This document shows, piece after piece, positions 63,253 to 64,000 of a DNA stretch of 64,000 bases. Under the pieces are notes generated by a model. That model ran no database searches. It saw only the letters and a program-made list of their open reading frames with translations, and was not told the origin of the DNA. Source of the stretch: Clostridium gelidum (GTDB lineage: Bacteria; Bacillota; Clostridia; Clostridiales; Clostridiaceae). Both the position numbers and the translations under genes were made by a program. The number at the start of each line of letters is the position of its first letter. The stretch's first letter is position 1. The stretch is taken from assembly GCF_019977655.1 (NCBI RefSeq), contig NZ_AP024849.1, positions 5,241,001 through 5,305,000 of the forward strand, read 5' to 3'.

Positions 63253-64000
63253 CTAAATTATTTTTTCTCTTTGAAGATAGTTACATAATGCCCCTAATTT
63301 ATTTGCATCATTTCCATATTTACATGTTTTTAAAACTGGCTTTATCGTTCCTTCCAGTCCACTATTCATCATTATATCTAATCTCTTATTTATTTCTTCA
63401 ACATAATCTTCTCTTTCACTTATTGCACCACCTAATATGATAACTTCTGGATCAAATGTATATTGAATATTATATATACCTACTGCCATAGTAAAATAAT
63501 ACTTATTTACTTCTTGAATTGCAATTTCATCACCTTTATTACATAATTCAAAGACTTCAACACCATCAATCCTATCTTCTTCTAAGCCTTTTAATTTTGC
63601 TACTTTTTTTGCTAACGCTGTAGTCGATCCTGATTTACTCCAACTAGTAAACTTAGGTTCTCCATCTAATTCACAGATTACTGAACAATAACCAAATTCT
63701 CCACCATGCTTGTGAATTCCACCATGAATCTTTTTGTCTTTAACTATAGCTCCACCTATTCCTGTTCCACATACAACAAATGCTAAATCTTTGTTTTCTT
63801 TACCAGCCCCAAGCCAACATTCTCCAAGTGCTGCACAATTAGCATCATTTTCAATCTCTACATCTAAATTGGTAGTTTTCTTTAAAACTTCTTTAAAATT
63901 CGGTCCATGTATATATGGAATAGCACTTAATCCTCCAATTACTCCTGTTTCACTATCTACTGCACCTGGTGCACTTATGGCAATTCCTTTAACATCATGT
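63253..64000 (-). CDS. ROK-family sugar kinase (5' end beyond window)
   Basis: The frame is open to the right edge, giving the last 248 residues or so. ATP-binding and sugar motifs are ISAPGAVD, ENDANCAALGE, CGTGIGGAIV, GGIHKHGGEFGY (catalytic/metal His region) and VIILGGAIS. The zinc-binding Cys cluster (CxCGxxGCxE) present in many ROK kinases is absent; the region after GGEFGY contains only two Cys (CSVIC). Such zinc-less ROK proteins occur among N-acetylmannosamine, N-acetylglucosamine and beta-glucoside kinases. Beside nanE, ManNAc kinase is the leading guess. Confidence 0.88.
   Translation of the reverse strand, partial: HDVKGIAISAPGAVDSETGVIGGLSAIPYIHGPNFKEVLKKTTNLDVEIENDANCAALGECWLGAGKENKDLAFVVCGTGIGGAIVKDKKIHGGIHKHGGEFGYCSVICELDGEPKFTSWSKSGSTTALAKKVAKLKGLEEDRIDGVEVFELCNKGDEIAIQEVNKYYFTMAVGIYNIQYTFDPEVIILGGAISEREDYVEEINKRLDIMMNSGLEGTIKPVLKTCKYGNDANKLGALCNYLQREKII

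Noticed and set aside
63253..63489. Frameshifted, short ROK gene
   Set aside because: The frame stays open from 63489 to the window edge, so the short methionine-started piece is only part of an intact gene that continues beyond 64000.

Overview
The window is AT-rich DNA from a low-GC Firmicute and reads as a saccharolytic, hydrogen-producing Clostridium of the C. beijerinckii type. The basis is strong AGGAGG-type ribosome sites, an [FeFe]-hydrogenase maturase (HydG) with the C. acetobutylicum cysteine spacing, a clostridial AraR/AraK pentose regulon, and YesM/YesN-type sensors. The species is an inference from gene content and arrangement, not a computed match. No rRNA, tRNA, CRISPR array or prophage was seen.

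Layout. (1) 1-12253, all leftward: a galactose-type (Mgl) locus with mglB-mglA-mglC, a YesN/YesM/membrane-anchored binding-protein three-component sensor, and three further MglB paralogues. Two of those have altered sugar-pocket residues. (2) 12254-18057: two tandemly duplicated chemoreceptors and a GGDEF-EAL protein. (3) 18440-21355: a stand-alone short tyrosine recombinase, then a TM1266-like regulator and hydG behind a leader with an intrinsic terminator directly before the ribosome site. (4) 21356-22192: a DegV protein. (5) 22554-27010: a ChvE/MmsA/MmsB-type multiple-monosaccharide ABC importer and a small membrane protein. (6) 27191-36293: the arabinose/pentose-phosphate cluster araK-tkt-tal-araD-araR with divergent araA. 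It has several TTGTACGTACAA-like AraR boxes and what looks like a decayed copy of the araR/araA control region. (7) 36582-46985: a YtfQ/R/T-YjfF-type furanose or arabinose importer wrapped in its own split three-component sensor, then galM with a promoter nearly identical to that of araA. (8) 47531-51981: a chemoreceptor, a Cof-type phosphatase, and GntR and RpiR regulators. (9) 52235-64000: amino-sugar catabolism (nagB, nagA, an intracellular SGNH esterase, a BadF-type kinase, an RpiR regulator). This includes an operon nanE - PTS IIC - HAD - IIA - IIB - DUF4127 and, at the right edge, a ROK kinase.

Together the window is a sugar-acquisition district: sense (three-component sensors, chemoreceptors), import (three CUT2-type ABC systems and one lactose/cellobiose-family PTS), and funnel pentoses into the pentose-phosphate pathway and amino sugars into fructose-6-phosphate. 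About ten copies of a palindromic mobile-looking repeat, with ends beginning GGCACA and carrying AATAACAAGTCCA, sit between genes and in one case encode the C-terminus of a gene. The most interesting uncharacterised biology I see is the DUF4127-containing PTS operon, the hydG leader, the MglB paralogues with altered pockets, and the repeat family.
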